Shown here piece by piece: positions 17,367 through 26,829 of a stretch of 64,000 bases of DNA; within the stretch, counting starts at the first letter, position 1, and the number at the start of each line of letters is the position of its first letter. This DNA is from Rhodobacterales bacterium. Lineage in GTDB: Bacteria; Pseudomonadota; Alphaproteobacteria; Rhodobacterales; Rhodobacteraceae. The stretch spans positions 21,546 to 85,545 of the forward strand of contig PDRZ01000024.1 in assembly GCA_002747035.1 (NCBI GenBank). The letters are read 5' to 3'. The notes beneath the pieces are model-generated. The model did no database searches, was not told the DNA's origin, and saw only the letters and a list, made by a program, of their open reading frames with translations. A program made the translations under genes and the position numbers.

Positions 17367-18413
17367 ATGACCCTCCCCTCCCACAAAGCCCTCGTGCCTT
17401 TCGTATCCGTTGGCCACATGATGCAGTTGGTCCACCATACCGGCATCGAAAACATGCTGCGCGGTCTGGCAGACTATATCGAAGCCGACTTCCACCGGTG
17501 GGAGCTGTTTGACAAAACCCCGCGTTTGGCCTCCCATTCCGACGTCGGCGTGATCGAATTGATGCCCACCAGCGATGGCGAAGCCTATGGGTTCAAATAC
17601 GTCAATGGCCACCCCAAGAACACAGCAGAAGGGTTGCAGACCGTCACAGCCTTTGGCCTGCTCGCCGATGTTTACACCGGCTATCCCGTTCTCCTGACCG
17701 AAATGACCATTCTAACCGCCCTACGCACAGCAGCGAGCAGCGCGATGGCGGCGAAATACCTTGCCCCCAAAGGAGCCACCACCATGGCCATGATCGGCAA
17801 TGGTGCCCAGTCGGAATTCCAATCACTCGCCATGAAAGCCATCATCGGGCTGGAAGAGGTGCGTTTGTTTGATACCGACCCCGCTGCCACGGCCAAAGCC
17901 GCGCGTAACCTGAAAGGTATGGGGCTTCGCGTTGTCGCGTGCAAAAGCGCCGAAGAAAGCATAGAGGGAGCCCAGATCATCACCACCTGCACCGCCGACA
18001 AGCAATATGCCACAATCCTGACCGAAAACATGATCGGTGCCGGTGTGCATATCAATGCCATCGGCGGCGACTGCCCCGGTAAAACCGAACTGGCCCCGGG
18101 CATTCTGCATCGCGCTGATATTTTCGTGGAATATCCGGAACAGACCCGGATCGAAGGGGAAATCCAACAAATGGACCCGAATCACCCAGTGACCGAACTG
18201 TGGCAAGTGATCACCGGCGCCGCCCAAGGGCGCCGCGATGATCACCAGATCACCCTGTTTGACAGCGTCGGATTCGCGATCGAAGATTTCAGCGCCCTGC
18301 GTTTCATCCGTGACGCCCTGCCTGGTACCGATTTTTTTCAAAACCTGGATATACTCGCCGACCCGGATGACCCGCGCGATCTGTTTGGAATGCTCTTGCG
18401 CGCGAAACCCTGA
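17367..18413 (+). CDS. ocd: Ornithine cyclodeaminase
   Basis: Converts ornithine to proline and ammonia with NAD+. 348 residues from ATG 17367 (AAAGGA box 8 bases upstream; a TTG at 17361 is in frame). Family features include VGVIELMPTSDGEAYGFKYV with the substrate-site Lys, the Rossmann segment MAMIGNGAQSEFQ, and HINAIGGDCPGKTEL. It is the last gene of the arginine cluster and is intact, so arginine can still pass to proline by arginase plus this enzyme. Confidence 0.94.
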   Translation: MTLPSHKALVPFVSVGHMMQLVHHTGIENMLRGLADYIEADFHRWELFDKTPRLASHSDVGVIELMPTSDGEAYGFKYVNGHPKNTAEGLQTVTAFGLLADVYTGYPVLLTEMTILTALRTAASSAMAAKYLAPKGATTMAMIGNGAQSEFQSLAMKAIIGLEEVRLFDTDPAATAKAARNLKGMGLRVVACKSAEESIEGAQIITTCTADKQYATILTENMIGAGVHINAIGGDCPGKTELAPGILHRADIFVEYPEQTRIEGEIQQMDPNHPVTELWQVITGAAQGRRDDHQITLFDSVGFAIEDFSALRFIRDALPGTDFFQNLDILADPDDPRDLFGMLLRAKP

Positions 18414-18428
18414 ACCGGATCCCACATC

Positions 18429-18477
18429 GGCCCCCCTTTCCCTACACTTTGGGGAAGTCATTCTGGAAAGAGGGGCC
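18429..18477. other. Imperfect hairpin downstream of ocd
   Basis: GGCCCC and CTTTCC (18429-18441) pair with GGAAAG and GGGGCC (18465-18477), a 12-bp stem with one mismatch and a 23-base loop, just after the ocd stop. There is no T run, so it is at best a weak terminator or an RNA-stabilising structure. Confidence 0.4.
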
Positions 18478-18610
18478 GCGCTTTGATGGTACTCCTGCCC
18501 GCCGGAACCAGAGGCAGGCGCAAAGCGAGGCAAGAGCAACAGTGCGGGCCAGCCTTCGCACAGGCCCGGACCCTGAAAACTCCGTATGATCAACAGGATC
18601 CGGGGCCGTG

Positions 18611-18859
18611 TTACCCGTCTGTTGGTGCCACCATCAAACCTGCTTTCTCGGCTGCTGCCGCTTCTTCGTCATTCAGGGTCCCGTCTTCGTTCAGGTCCAT
18701 CGCCATGAACTGGGCTTCGGTCACATCCGGGAACACGGCCTGGACCTCCTCAAACGACAACAGCCCATCGCCATCGGCATCAATTTCGGTTGCGGCCAAA
18801 AGCGCGCCGGGCAATGCGACCATGGTCAGAACGGCAAGAATGGGTTTCATATGGGTCAT
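18611..18859 (-). CDS. Small exported EF-hand protein
   Basis: 82 residues with a Sec signal peptide (MKPILAVLTMVALPGALLAA) and two EF-hand loops, DADGDGLLSFEE and DLNEDGTLNDEE, each with the Asp/Asn at positions 1, 3, 5 and Glu at 12 needed for calcium. It should be a periplasmic calcium-binding protein. A GGAG box 9 bases before ATG 18859 sets the start. No partner is evident; similar short EF-hand proteins are common in roseobacters. Confidence 0.85.
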   Translation of the reverse strand: MTHMKPILAVLTMVALPGALLAATEIDADGDGLLSFEEVQAVFPDVTEAQFMAMDLNEDGTLNDEEAAAAEKAGLMVAPTDG

Positions 18860-19280
18860 TGTTTTCTACTCCTTCATGAGGATTACGTGAGTGGGTGAAG
18901 GGAACGTGCCTTCACCGCCATCTGACCCCCTGCCCCACCACAGGGAAATCCCCGGTTCGCAAATGCCCGAAAACCCGCCGGATCGCGCCAATATCGGCAC
19001 TCGGAATGTGCGATGATATGCCGGGCAAAATTCCGCCGCCCCGGGTTTCGGCGACAATACACCCAAAAGCTGAAGAATTGCGCAACGACCCGCTGAAAAA
19101 GAAAGCGCCCAATCAACCGGCAAGTCTTTGCCCAGACGCGGGCCATGGTACGCCCAGATGGGCGCGATCGCGATTTATGACCCGGCCTATCCCGACCTCA
19201 GCTATCACAGAAAGAGAACGTGCTGTTCAAATACAAGATAATCGCACATTTCCGGTACAAACCCTGACCTCGCACCTAAA
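18860..19280. other. Intergenic region without a recognised gene
   Basis: About 420 bases between the EF-hand gene and the first repeat element. Several short frames are open but none has a binding site, a coherent codon pattern or a recognisable product. I see nothing in it beyond the EF-hand promoter region. Confidence 0.6.
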
Positions 19281-19323
19281 GCGTTTCCAGTTATTGTTGG
19301 ATCATGGCAATAGCTGGAAACGC
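19281..19323 (+). repeat. Palindromic repeat element A, copy 1
   Basis: GCGTTTCCAG at the left and CTGGAAACGC at the right bound a 43-base hairpin with further pairing inside (TTATTG with CAATAG). The reverse complement recurs, slightly diverged, at 42963-43005. Element B follows after 22 bases. Confidence 0.85.
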
Positions 19324-19345
19324 CCACATCCCTACTGTGTTGCGC

Positions 19346-19388
19346 AGCGTTTCCACGTCACGCTGAGTCGACGTAATGCGGAAACGCT
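19346..19388 (+). repeat. Palindromic repeat element B, copy 1
   Basis: A 43-base element with AGCGTTTCC and GGAAACGCT ends. The same sequence with three base changes is at 33245-33287, and an inverted copy is at 42898-42939. It is 10 bases before the nrdJ terminator. Confidence 0.9.
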
Positions 19389-19397
19389 TTATCCTGC

Positions 19398-19427
19398 AAA
19401 AAAAGGGGGGACCGAAAGGCCCCCCTT
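19398..19427 (-). terminator. Rho-independent terminator of the nrdJ transcript
   Basis: On the reverse strand AAGGGGGG pairs with CCCCCCTT around a nine-base loop, and is followed by a T run. It is about 360 bases beyond the nrdJ stop, so the nrdJ mRNA would have a long structured 3' end. Confidence 0.85.
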
Positions 19428-19520
19428 GAGTTTCGCCGTTCAGGCTCACTCTTTAATTTACCGCCCGGTTTTTGCCTGCGGCCTGAACGTCGTCAAGGGC
19501 GAGCGCACCCGCCCCGTGAA

Positions 19521-19553
19521 CGTTGAAACACTCATTTTCTGAGTGTTTCAACG
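19521..19553. other. Perfect 14-bp hairpin in the nrdJ 3' region
   Basis: CGTTGAAACACTCA (19521-19534) and TGAGTGTTTCAACG (19540-19553) are perfectly complementary around the loop TTTTC. There is no T run on either strand. It lies between the nrdJ stop and the terminator. Confidence 0.85.
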
Positions 19554-19554
19554 A

Positions 19555-19595
19555 CCAAGACAGAACGGATTTCAACGAAATCTGCGGTGTCTTGG
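19555..19595. other. Two-part hairpin in the nrdJ 3' region
   Basis: CCAAGACA (19555-19562) pairs with TGTCTTGG (19588-19595), and inside it GATTT (19568-19572) pairs with AAATC (19578-19582). It directly abuts the 14-bp hairpin, making a compact structured block. Confidence 0.65.
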
Positions 19596-19784
19596 CCGCT
19601 TAGTCTTGGGCGTGAGTTAACTTGAGAACCCACTTCTCTTAGTCCAGCGCGCGAAGATCACTTTCCCTCGCCTTGCAAACCCGACATAGAAAGGCTGATC
19701 CACTGCCTTGATCCGTCGGGCCGTACAAAATGTTCCGAAACCGGATATTCATTGTGGATCGACACTGTCCTTCCTCCTGATCCT

Positions 19785-22700
19785 TTAGCTACACCCGCTT
19801 GTCGCACCACAGGTGTTGCACTTCATGCAGGTGCCGTTGCGCACCAGCGTGTAGTTGCCGCAATCGCCACAGGCTTCACCTTCATACCCCTGCATCTTGG
19901 CCTTGGTGCGCGCATCCATGGACAGGTTGCCCGACGCCACCGCCGTGGCGGTTGTGGTCACGGTTGTCGCGGTCACATCCGCACCCGCCGTTTCCGGCAC
20001 CAGCGTTTTCAGGGCGCTGACCGGATCTGCCGTGCCATCCAATGCGGTGGCCCCCACGGTCTGGCCGCCTTGCAACACCACCAACTCTTGCGGCAGGCGT
20101 TTACGCAGATACCCTGTCGAGCTGATCTGTTTCAGCACTTCGAGCGATTTGGACGCGGCGGTTTCCGACAGTTCCCGAACATTGGAAACGCCTTCCTCTT
20201 CGCCCCGGCCCAGATCATCAAAGCTCGCGCCCTCGGGTTTCACATGCGCGAGGTCGGTCCGGTCCAAGTAGCTGACAGCCAGTTCGCGGAAGATGTAGTC
20301 AAGGATCGAGGTCGCATTCTTGATGCTGTCGTTGCCCTGCACCATGCCCGCCGGTTCGAACTTGGTGAAGGTAAACGCATCCACGAATTCCTCAAGCGGC
20401 ACACCGTATTGCAGACCTACGGAGACGGCGATGGCAAAGTTGTTCATCATCGCACGGAAACCCGCGCCTTCCTTGTGCATATCGATAAAGATTTCGCCCA
20501 ACTGGCCGTCTTCGTATTCGCCTGTGCGCAGGTACACCTTGTGACCTCCCACAACCGCTTTCTGGGTATATCCTTTGCGGCGCTCGGGCATCTTTTCGCG
20601 GTGCGACTTGATGATCTCTTTGACGATCACCTTTTCCACGATCTTCTCGGCCAGAGTTGCCGCCTTTTCCTGGGGCGAGCCGGTTTCAAGCACCTCTTGC
20701 GCGTCCTCGTCATCTTCGACAAGCGCCGCCGCAAGCGGTTGGCTCAACTTGGATCCGTCACGATAAAGCGCGTTGGCTTTGATGCCCAACGACCAGGAAA
20801 GCTCATACGCCTTCTGGCAGTCTTCGATCGTGGCATCGTTGGGCATGTTGATCGTTTTCGAAATCGCACCCGAGATAAAGGATTGCGCGGCGGCCATCAT
20901 GGTGATGTGGCTGTTCACATTCAGGAACCGCTTGCCCTTCTTGCCACAGGGGTTGGCGCAGTCGAAAATGCTATAGTGCTTCTCGGCCAGATGCGGCGCG
21001 CCTTCCAGCGTCATGGTGCCACAAACATGGTCATTGGCCGCGTCGATATCCGCTTTGGAATACCCCAGATGGCGCAGCATGTCGAAGGTCGGATCGTTCA
21101 GCTTTTCGGTCGGGATGCCCAACACATTGGTGCAGAACTCCTCGCCCAGCGTCCACTGGTTGAACACGAACCGAATGTCGAACGCGGTTTCCAACGCGGC
21201 TTCGATCTTTTCGATCTCGTTTGAACCGAACCCATGACCGATCAGCGAAGTGTGGTTGATCCCCGGCGCATTGCCAATGGTGCCGTGCCCCACGGCATAG
21301 GACACGATTTCCTCGATCTGAGCCGGGCCATAGCCCAAGGTTTCAAGCGCGGCTGGCACCGATTGGTTGATGATCTTGAAATACCCGCCACCGGCCAGCT
21401 TCTTGAACTTCACCAGCGCGAAATCGGGTTCGATCCCCGTGGTATCGCAATCCATGACCAGACCAATAGTGCCTGTCGGGGCGATCACCGACACCTGGGC
21501 GTTACGATAACCGTGTTTCTGACCAAGCTCATAGGCTTCGTCCCAAACGGCCATGGCAAGATCGACCAGTCTGGGATCGGGACAGTTCGTCAAATCCAGA
21601 GGCACCGGTTTAACCGCCAGCCCCTCGTACCCTTCGGTGGCACCATAGGCGGCATTGCGGTGGTTCTGAATCACACGCAGCATGTGCTTTGCATTGCGCT
21701 TGTAACCATCAAACGGTCCCAGCTCGCCCGCCATCTCCGCCGACGTGGCATAGGCCACGCCGGTCATGATAGCAGTCAGGGCACCGCCAAGCGCGCGGCC
21801 TTCGTCACTGTCATACCCCAGTCCGATGTTCATCAGCAAACCACCGATATTGGCATAGCCAAGTCCAAGTGTGCGGAAGTCATAGGACAGTTGCGCGATT
21901 TCCTTGGACGGGAATTGCGCCATCATCACCGAGATTTCCAGCGTCACGGTCCACAGCCGGGTGGCGTGCATGTAATCTTCGACCTGGAACTGGCCTTCCT
22001 TGAGGAAAGTCAACAGGTTCATCGACGCCAGGTTACAGGCGGTGTCATCCAGGAACATATATTCCGAGCACGGGTTCGATCCGCGAATTTCGCCATCTTC
22101 CGGGCAGGTGTGCCAGGCATTGACCGTATCGTGATACTGAATGCCCGGATCGGCACAGGCCCAGGCCGCGTGGCCCACGTCTTCCCAAAGCTTGCGGGCC
22201 TTGATGGTCTTGGCCACGCTCCCGTCGGTGCGACGGATCAATTCCCAGTCATCGTCGTTTTCAACGGCCTTGAGGAAGGCGTCGGTCACCCGAATCGAGT
22301 TGTTTGAATTCTGCCCGGACACGCTGGCATAGGCTTCGCTGTCCCAATCGGTATCATAGGTGGGAAATTCGATGCTGGCATAGCCCTGCTTGGCATAATC
22401 CAGAACGCGTTTGACATAAGTCTCAGGAATCGCAACCTTTTTGGCCTCGCGGATCGCAGCTTTCAACGCGCCGTTGGTCTTGGGGTCCACCGCGTCTTTC
22501 AGATCGCCATCCCAAGTCCCGATGGCCGCGAAAATGCCGTTCAACTTTTCTTCGTGCATCTTGGAGCCGGCCACGATGCTGGCAACCTTCTGCTCTTCCT
22601 TGACCTTCCAGTTGACGTATTCTTCTACATCCGGGTGGTCGGCATCCACGATCACCATCTTGGCCGCGCGCCGCGTGGTGCCGCCCGATTTGATCGCGCC

Positions 22701-23474
22701 CGCCGCGCGGTCCCCGATTTTCAGGAACCCCATAAGGCCCGAGGATTTGCCCCCACCCGACAGCGATTCACCGTCGGCGCGCAGAGAGGAGAAGTTCGTG
22801 CCGGTGCCCGACCCATATTTGAACAGACGCGCTTCGCGAACCCAAAGGTCCATGATACCGCCATCGCCCACCAGATCGTCCGAAACAGATTGGATAAAGC
22901 ACGCATGGGGCTGAGGATGCTCATAGGCGGATGAAGATTTCGTCAACTGCTTGGTTTCGTGATCAACATAGAAATGACCCTGGGAAGGTCCGTCGATGCC
23001 ATAGGCCCAATGCAGCCCGGTATTAAACCATTGCGGCGAATTGGGGGCCGCTCGCTGGGTCGCCAACATGTGGCGCATTTCGTCGTAATAGGCGCGAGCG
23101 TCATTCTCGGAGCTGAAATAGCCCCCCTTCCATCCCCAATAGGCCCAGGCCCCGGCAAGGCGATCAAACACCTGCTTGGACGAAGTTTCGCCGCCGAACT
23201 CCGTGTTGTCATCCGCCGGAGCAGACCGCCACAGGAACTCGGGCACATTTTTTTCTTCGATCTTCTTGACTTTGGCCGGAACGCCGGCCTTGCGGAAGTA
23301 TTTCTGAGCGATGACGTCGCTTGCCACCTGGCTCCAGCTTTTCGGAACTTCAACTTCATCCAGACGAAACACGATTGTTCCGTCGGGATTGCGAATTTCA
23401 GAGACCGTCGTCACGAAATCCAGCTCTGCGTATGCGTCTTGCCCTGCCTTGGTGAATTTTCTTTCGATTTTCAT
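19785..23474 (-). CDS. nrdJ: Vitamin B12-dependent ribonucleotide reductase (class II)
   Basis: Reduces ribonucleotides to deoxyribonucleotides with adenosylcobalamin as radical source. The 1229-residue product is full length. It has [16 protein letters not shown] near the substrate-binding region, the active-site segment [40 protein letters not shown], and a C-terminal zinc-ribbon tail with [18 protein letters not shown]. No NrdA/B genes are in the window. The upstream region holds a likely NrdR box but no recognisable cobalamin riboswitch. Its 3' end carries a long structured untranslated region. Confidence 0.97.
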   Translation of the reverse strand: MKIERKFTKAGQDAYAELDFVTTVSEIRNPDGTIVFRLDEVEVPKSWSQVASDVIAQKYFRKAGVPAKVKKIEEKNVPEFLWRSAPADDNTEFGGETSSKQVFDRLAGAWAYWGWKGGYFSSENDARAYYDEMRHMLATQRAAPNSPQWFNTGLHWAYGIDGPSQGHFYVDHETKQLTKSSSAYEHPQPHACFIQSVSDDLVGDGGIMDLWVREARLFKYGSGTGTNFSSLRADGESLSGGGKSSGLMGFLKIGDRAAGAIKSGGTTRRAAKMVIVDADHPDVEEYVNWKVKEEQKVASIVAGSKMHEEKLNGIFAAIGTWDGDLKDAVDPKTNGALKAAIREAKKVAIPETYVKRVLDYAKQGYASIEFPTYDTDWDSEAYASVSGQNSNNSIRVTDAFLKAVENDDDWELIRRTDGSVAKTIKARKLWEDVGHAAWACADPGIQYHDTVNAWHTCPEDGEIRGSNPCSEYMFLDDTACNLASMNLLTFLKEGQFQVEDYMHATRLWTVTLEISVMMAQFPSKEIAQLSYDFRTLGLGYANIGGLLMNIGLGYDSDEGRALGGALTAIMTGVAYATSAEMAGELGPFDGYKRNAKHMLRVIQNHRNAAYGATEGYEGLAVKPVPLDLTNCPDPRLVDLAMAVWDEAYELGQKHGYRNAQVSVIAPTGTIGLVMDCDTTGIEPDFALVKFKKLAGGGYFKIINQSVPAALETLGYGPAQIEEIVSYAVGHGTIGNAPGINHTSLIGHGFGSNEIEKIEAALETAFDIRFVFNQWTLGEEFCTNVLGIPTEKLNDPTFDMLRHLGYSKADIDAANDHVCGTMTLEGAPHLAEKHYSIFDCANPCGKKGKRFLNVNSHITMMAAAQSFISGAISKTINMPNDATIEDCQKAYELSWSLGIKANALYRDGSKLSQPLAAALVEDDEDAQEVLETGSPQEKAATLAEKIVEKVIVKEIIKSHREKMPERRKGYTQKAVVGGHKVYLRTGEYEDGQLGEIFIDMHKEGAGFRAMMNNFAIAVSVGLQYGVPLEEFVDAFTFTKFEPAGMVQGNDSIKNATSILDYIFRELAVSYLDRTDLAHVKPEGASFDDLGRGEEEGVSNVRELSETAASKSLEVLKQISSTGYLRKRLPQELVVLQGGQTVGATALDGTADPVSALKTLVPETAGADVTATTVTTTATAVASGNLSMDARTKAKMQGYEGEACGDCGNYTLVRNGTCMKCNTCGATSGCS

Positions 23475-24044
23475 TTCTGCGCTGCCCTATTCATCAGCTT
23501 CTCCAATCCCGCCTCATCCGCCGTTCCAGATGATGCCAAACACATGCCCGCGACGAAACGCCCTGCGATTTGGCAAAGAAAAGGCTGCCCGCGGCATGTT
23601 GTTGCCGAGGAATACACATCGGTGGAATTGCGCTATACGCCCCGCCTGTGTGGTGCTGTTGTCCCTATCCCTGCCCCTCGCAAAACCACTACATATAGTG
23701 GCCCTGTCGTCTGGCCTGCACAATCTGGCGTATTCTCCCATATCGGGTCAACGGATTTATTTCCAAATTCTCCCGATTTTGCTGTTGACCCATTTGCGAT
23801 CGCTCTGGCGTTGACCCGGGTCTGGTGATTCATCCCCAAGGTGCGCATGAACTTCCTCACAAGGTCGGAACGATCTACCCTTTCGGAAATCCCAAGAAAC
23901 TGGCACAGTTAGCGTCGCCACTGGAAAATACGGATGAAGTTTTCCACAAGAGCAGGGCAACCGAAGCGGTCGGAAGCAGATGGGATAAAGTTTTTTGTGC
24001 ACTCCATCCTTTCTTCACACAAATGCGCGACTGGATAGCATGTG
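23475..24044. other. Long divergent intergenic region between nrdJ and a lipoprotein gene
   Basis: About 570 bases without a gene. Besides the NrdR-type box it has GGGTCAAC at 23745 and two copies of GTTGACCC at 23784 and 23810 (26 bases apart), which could be operator half-sites. No tRNA, riboswitch or coherent ORF was found. Confidence 0.5.
23686..23701. promoter_or_regulatory. NrdR-type box upstream of nrdJ
   Basis: CCACTACATATAGTGG is a near-perfect 16-bp dyad matching the NrdR box pattern acaCwATATwGtgt. It is 212 bases upstream of the nrdJ start. NrdR boxes usually come in pairs about 31 bases apart; I see only this strong one, so the second may be degenerate or absent. Confidence 0.6.
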
Positions 24045-24548
24045 ATGTTAATACTTCGATTCTTTTTCGCCCTGGCTTGTCTGGTGCTGGTGGCCTGCCA
24101 AATCACAACCTCACCGGGAATCAAGGGGATGCCGACCCTTCCCGTGACCAGCGCGAGTTTCGCGCAATCCCCCGACATCTTGTTCGAAACGGCCAAGCTT
24201 GTCTGTGATGCGCCAAATGAACAATTCGTGCAACTGACACAAGATATAGTACAGTGCCGCATGGTCATGCCCCCCAAATCCACGGCCAACGCGATCCTGC
24301 AATATGATGGGACGATTCACGACCTGCCCAGGATCGTGATTAGCTTCCAGCGCATGAAACTCAAGGAACGCTACGTCGTCTCAACCTGCACTTTCCTGAT
24401 GGTTCCGAAAAAAACTGGCGGGATCGCCCGCGTTGCCTATCGTGATCGCGTGTTGGAACAACGTATGGAGCAGGTATTGGCCAAAGCCGGCGGTGCCAGA
24501 CTCCGAACCCCCGAGCCCCAGTCAACCATAGCGTGTTATTCAACCTGA
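24045..24548 (+). CDS. Putative lipoprotein, function unknown
   Basis: About 167 residues with a lipoprotein signal (MLILRFFFALACLVLVACQ; lipobox LVAC). The mature protein has four further cysteines, no membrane segment and no domain I recognise. A GTG at 24042 directly precedes the ATG and could be the start instead. The gene borders the IS remnant area; its base usage looks like the rest of the chromosome. Confidence 0.65.
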   Translation: MLILRFFFALACLVLVACQITTSPGIKGMPTLPVTSASFAQSPDILFETAKLVCDAPNEQFVQLTQDIVQCRMVMPPKSTANAILQYDGTIHDLPRIVISFQRMKLKERYVVSTCTFLMVPKKTGGIARVAYRDRVLEQRMEQVLAKAGGARLRTPEPQSTIACYST

Positions 24549-24729
24549 CCCCGGAAGCCACCCGCCCCCGGCTCACGCGGCACTTCGCCGCCGAACTTGA
24601 TATGATGTCCGGCTTAAATCGGAGCCTGAGGAAAATACAACCATCTGAAAGGCAAAACATATTATTTCTCCGGTCATTTTGAATCGAAGTTTTGTCCGGG
24701 TAAGATGTGACTCTGGCTCGAAGCAAGGC

Positions 24730-24872
24730 AAAGAAAAGGCCGCTTATACCCACCGCGTCGCGCTCTCGAACCAGCGCCTCGTCAGCGCAGATGACAACAC
24801 CGTGGCGTTCCAATGGAAGGATTACCGCATCAAGAGTGGTGACCGGCAAAAGGTGATGAGGCTATCGTGGGT
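24730..24872 (+). pseudogene. IS91-family transposase fragment
   Basis: The peptide YTHRVALSNQRLVSADDNTV followed by AFQWKDYRIKSGDRQKVMRL matches the C-terminal region of IS91-type transposases (usual form YLARYTHRVAxSNxRL). Only about 45 codons remain, with no start, and the sequence runs straight into the truncated IS630 element at about 24870. It is a dead fragment. Confidence 0.75.
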
Positions 24873-25384
24873 CTACCCGGCGATGAACGTCTGTGTGCCC
24901 CATGCGCCGAAGGGGACTGCCATTTCCAGCCGTTTCCCTTGCAGACTGCGGCCACGTAGCCGGGTCAGATTGGTCTTCACCGACGTTTCGTCCACTGCCC
25001 GGCAGTCGCTGCTTGCGGCGATGAGAGGGAATGAACACCAGCCTTTCAGGCTGCACCCGCATGGCTGGCATACGGTGTCGCACCCAATCCCTGCGCAGGT
25101 GCTTCACACGGGCACGCAGTCGTTCGGTGGCCGCTTCCAATGCACCAGCCAGTTCCGGCAAGGTGATGTCCCCGTCCTGTGCCACCAGTTCTTCCGGAAA
25201 CCCCTGATACGGTGCCAGCTTGCCATGACCTTTGGGCGACCTTGAACAGATGCTTCCGACGTAACCAGCAAACACCTGTCGCAGGTGAAAGCTTCAGACG
25301 TGCTGCCGCGGCACGTCCACTTAACCCTTCTTCAATGTACTCCTGAAAACGCACCCGAAGTGCATTGGGTAAAGCTGCTGGCAT
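24873..25384 (-). pseudogene. IS630-family transposase remnant
   Basis: The start is intact: GGAGG box, then MPAALPNALRVRFQEYIEEG with the helix-turn-helix GRAAAARLKLSPATGV. After that the frame shifts to PKGHGKLAPY and EELVAQDGDITLPELAGALE, skips a block, continues as RVKHLRRDW and PERLVFI, is interrupted by an extra 36 or so bases near 24992-25030, resumes with DETSVKTNL, and ends at GAWGTQTFIAG plus stop at 24875. The C-terminal catalytic third is missing. It must be inactive. Confidence 0.8.
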
Positions 25385-25601
25385 GAAACATCCTCCTGAA
25401 AAAGGTGAATCACAACCAACCCAAAAGCGGAACCTCCAGATTCAAAGATCAGGCTCGGCGCTTTAGAAAACTAGCCAGCAGAGCAAAGGTGCGCCCCCAA
25501 AATCCGACAAAGATTTTGTAAGTTGCGTTCTTGCCCGACAAAAATTGCATCTCTAACCGGACAAGTTCCGATTCACGCCGGACATCATACTTGGTGGAAA
25601 A
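25385..25601. other. Intergenic region between IS630 remnant and tRNA-Pro
   Basis: About 215 bases. It has the remnant's own binding site at its left edge and short repeated CCGACAAA words, but no gene and no clear inverted repeat end of the IS. Confidence 0.4.
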
Positions 25602-25678
25602 TGGTCGGGACGGCAAGATTCGAACTTGCGACCCCCTGTACCCAAAACAGGTGCGCTACCAGACTGCGCTACGCCCCG
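25602..25678 (-). tRNA. tRNA-Pro (TGG)
   Basis: A 77-base cloverleaf with acceptor CGGGGCG/CGTCCCG (one G-T), D arm AGCGCAGTCTGGTAGCGC, anticodon TGG in a TTTGGGT loop, T arm GCAAGTTCGAATCTTGC, and encoded CCA. The decayed transposon fragments lie next to its 3' end. Confidence 0.95.
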
Positions 25679-25787
25679 GACCGAGGGCCTGTGTAGGGCG
25701 TAACCCCGCCCCTGTCCATATTGAAAACGCGGCCCCTTGCGATTTTCACGAAGGGCCGCGCCAGTATGGTTTGTTTCCCGGTGTGGT

Positions 25788-26786
25788 TTATTTCAACGCC
25801 GCATCCGTGATGTCGTGAGTCCAGGCCCCTTCCGGTGCCTTCGTGATCACCGGATCCGATCCACCGGCCAACAGCGTGCTGACCGTGCGGTCGAAATCCG
25901 CCGGGTCCAGCGATCCATTGCTGCCAGCGGTCAGCTTGGCAATTTCACCCATCATACGCACCTGGTGGGCCTCGGTCTGAGCGCCGGTTTCATCATTGTC
26001 CAACACGATTCCAGCGGCCTCGTCCGGGTGGGCTTCGGCGTATTTCCAGCCCTTCATGGAAGCGCGTACGAATTTCACCATCTTTTCCCGGAAGGCCGGA
26101 TCCTTGAGGTTCTCCTCAAGAACGTAAATCCCATCCTCAAGGGTCGCGACGCCCTGATCTTCGTATTTGAAGGTCACAAGCTCGTCTTCGCTGACCCCTG
26201 CATCCAGCACCTGACCATATTCGTTATAGGTCATGGTGGAAATGCAATCGGCCTGACGTTGCAACAGCGGGTCCACGTTGAACCCCTGTTTCAACACGGT
26301 CACACCATCCGCGCCGCCATCCGTGCCGATGCCTTCCTGGCTCATCCAACTGAGGAACGGGTATTCATTGCCAAAAAACCACACGCCAATGGTCTTGCCT
26401 TTAAAGTCCTGCGGGCTTTTGATCCCGGTGTCTTTCCAACAGGTCAACATAAGGCCAGAGGTTTTGAAAGGCTGTGCGATATTCACCACCGGCAACCCTT
26501 TTTCCCGCGCCGCCAGCGCCGAGGGCATCCAGTTCAACATCGCATCTGCGCCACCACCGGCCAACACCTGGGGCGGAGCAATATCAGGACCGCCGGGAAG
26601 AATAGCGACGTCCAGCCCCTCTTCTTTGTAATACCCCTTGTCCAGCGCCACGTAGTAGCCCGCAAACTGGGCCTGCGTGACCCATTGCAGTTGCAGCTTC
26701 ACCGTGTTGCCATGCGATCCGGCCAGCGCCGGGGACGTTGTGGCCAATGCGAAGGCCATCGCGGCCCCTGCCAACAGTTTTTTCAT
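25788..26786 (-). CDS. ABC transporter substrate-binding protein, NMT1/ThiY-like
   Basis: 332 residues with a signal peptide (MKKLLAGAAMAFALATTSPA) and an NMT1/THI5-like periplasmic fold: VKLQLQWVTQAQFAGYYVAL, DIAPPQVLAGGGADAMLNW and GKTIGVWFFGNEYPFL. This group binds hydroxymethylpyrimidine-like or nitrate/sulfonate-type ligands. The conserved company of dihydropyrimidinase and an amidohydrolase points to a pyrimidine or ring-opened pyrimidine ligand, which is an inference. It is the last gene of the operon beginning at 32294. Confidence 0.9.
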   Translation of the reverse strand: MKKLLAGAAMAFALATTSPALAGSHGNTVKLQLQWVTQAQFAGYYVALDKGYYKEEGLDVAILPGGPDIAPPQVLAGGGADAMLNWMPSALAAREKGLPVVNIAQPFKTSGLMLTCWKDTGIKSPQDFKGKTIGVWFFGNEYPFLSWMSQEGIGTDGGADGVTVLKQGFNVDPLLQRQADCISTMTYNEYGQVLDAGVSEDELVTFKYEDQGVATLEDGIYVLEENLKDPAFREKMVKFVRASMKGWKYAEAHPDEAAGIVLDNDETGAQTEAHQVRMMGEIAKLTAGSNGSLDPADFDRTVSTLLAGGSDPVITKAPEGAWTHDITDAALK

Positions 26787-26829
26787 TATCCTAGCTCCCT
26801 TGTTGATTTTGCTTGGTTATTCTAACTGC

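Noticed and set aside
19752-21224. A 490-codon open frame antisense to nrdJ
   Set aside because: High GC leaves the complementary frame open; nrdJ is certain on the reverse strand.
23475-24044. A cobalamin riboswitch before nrdJ
   Set aside because: I could not find the B12-box sequence in the nrdJ leader.
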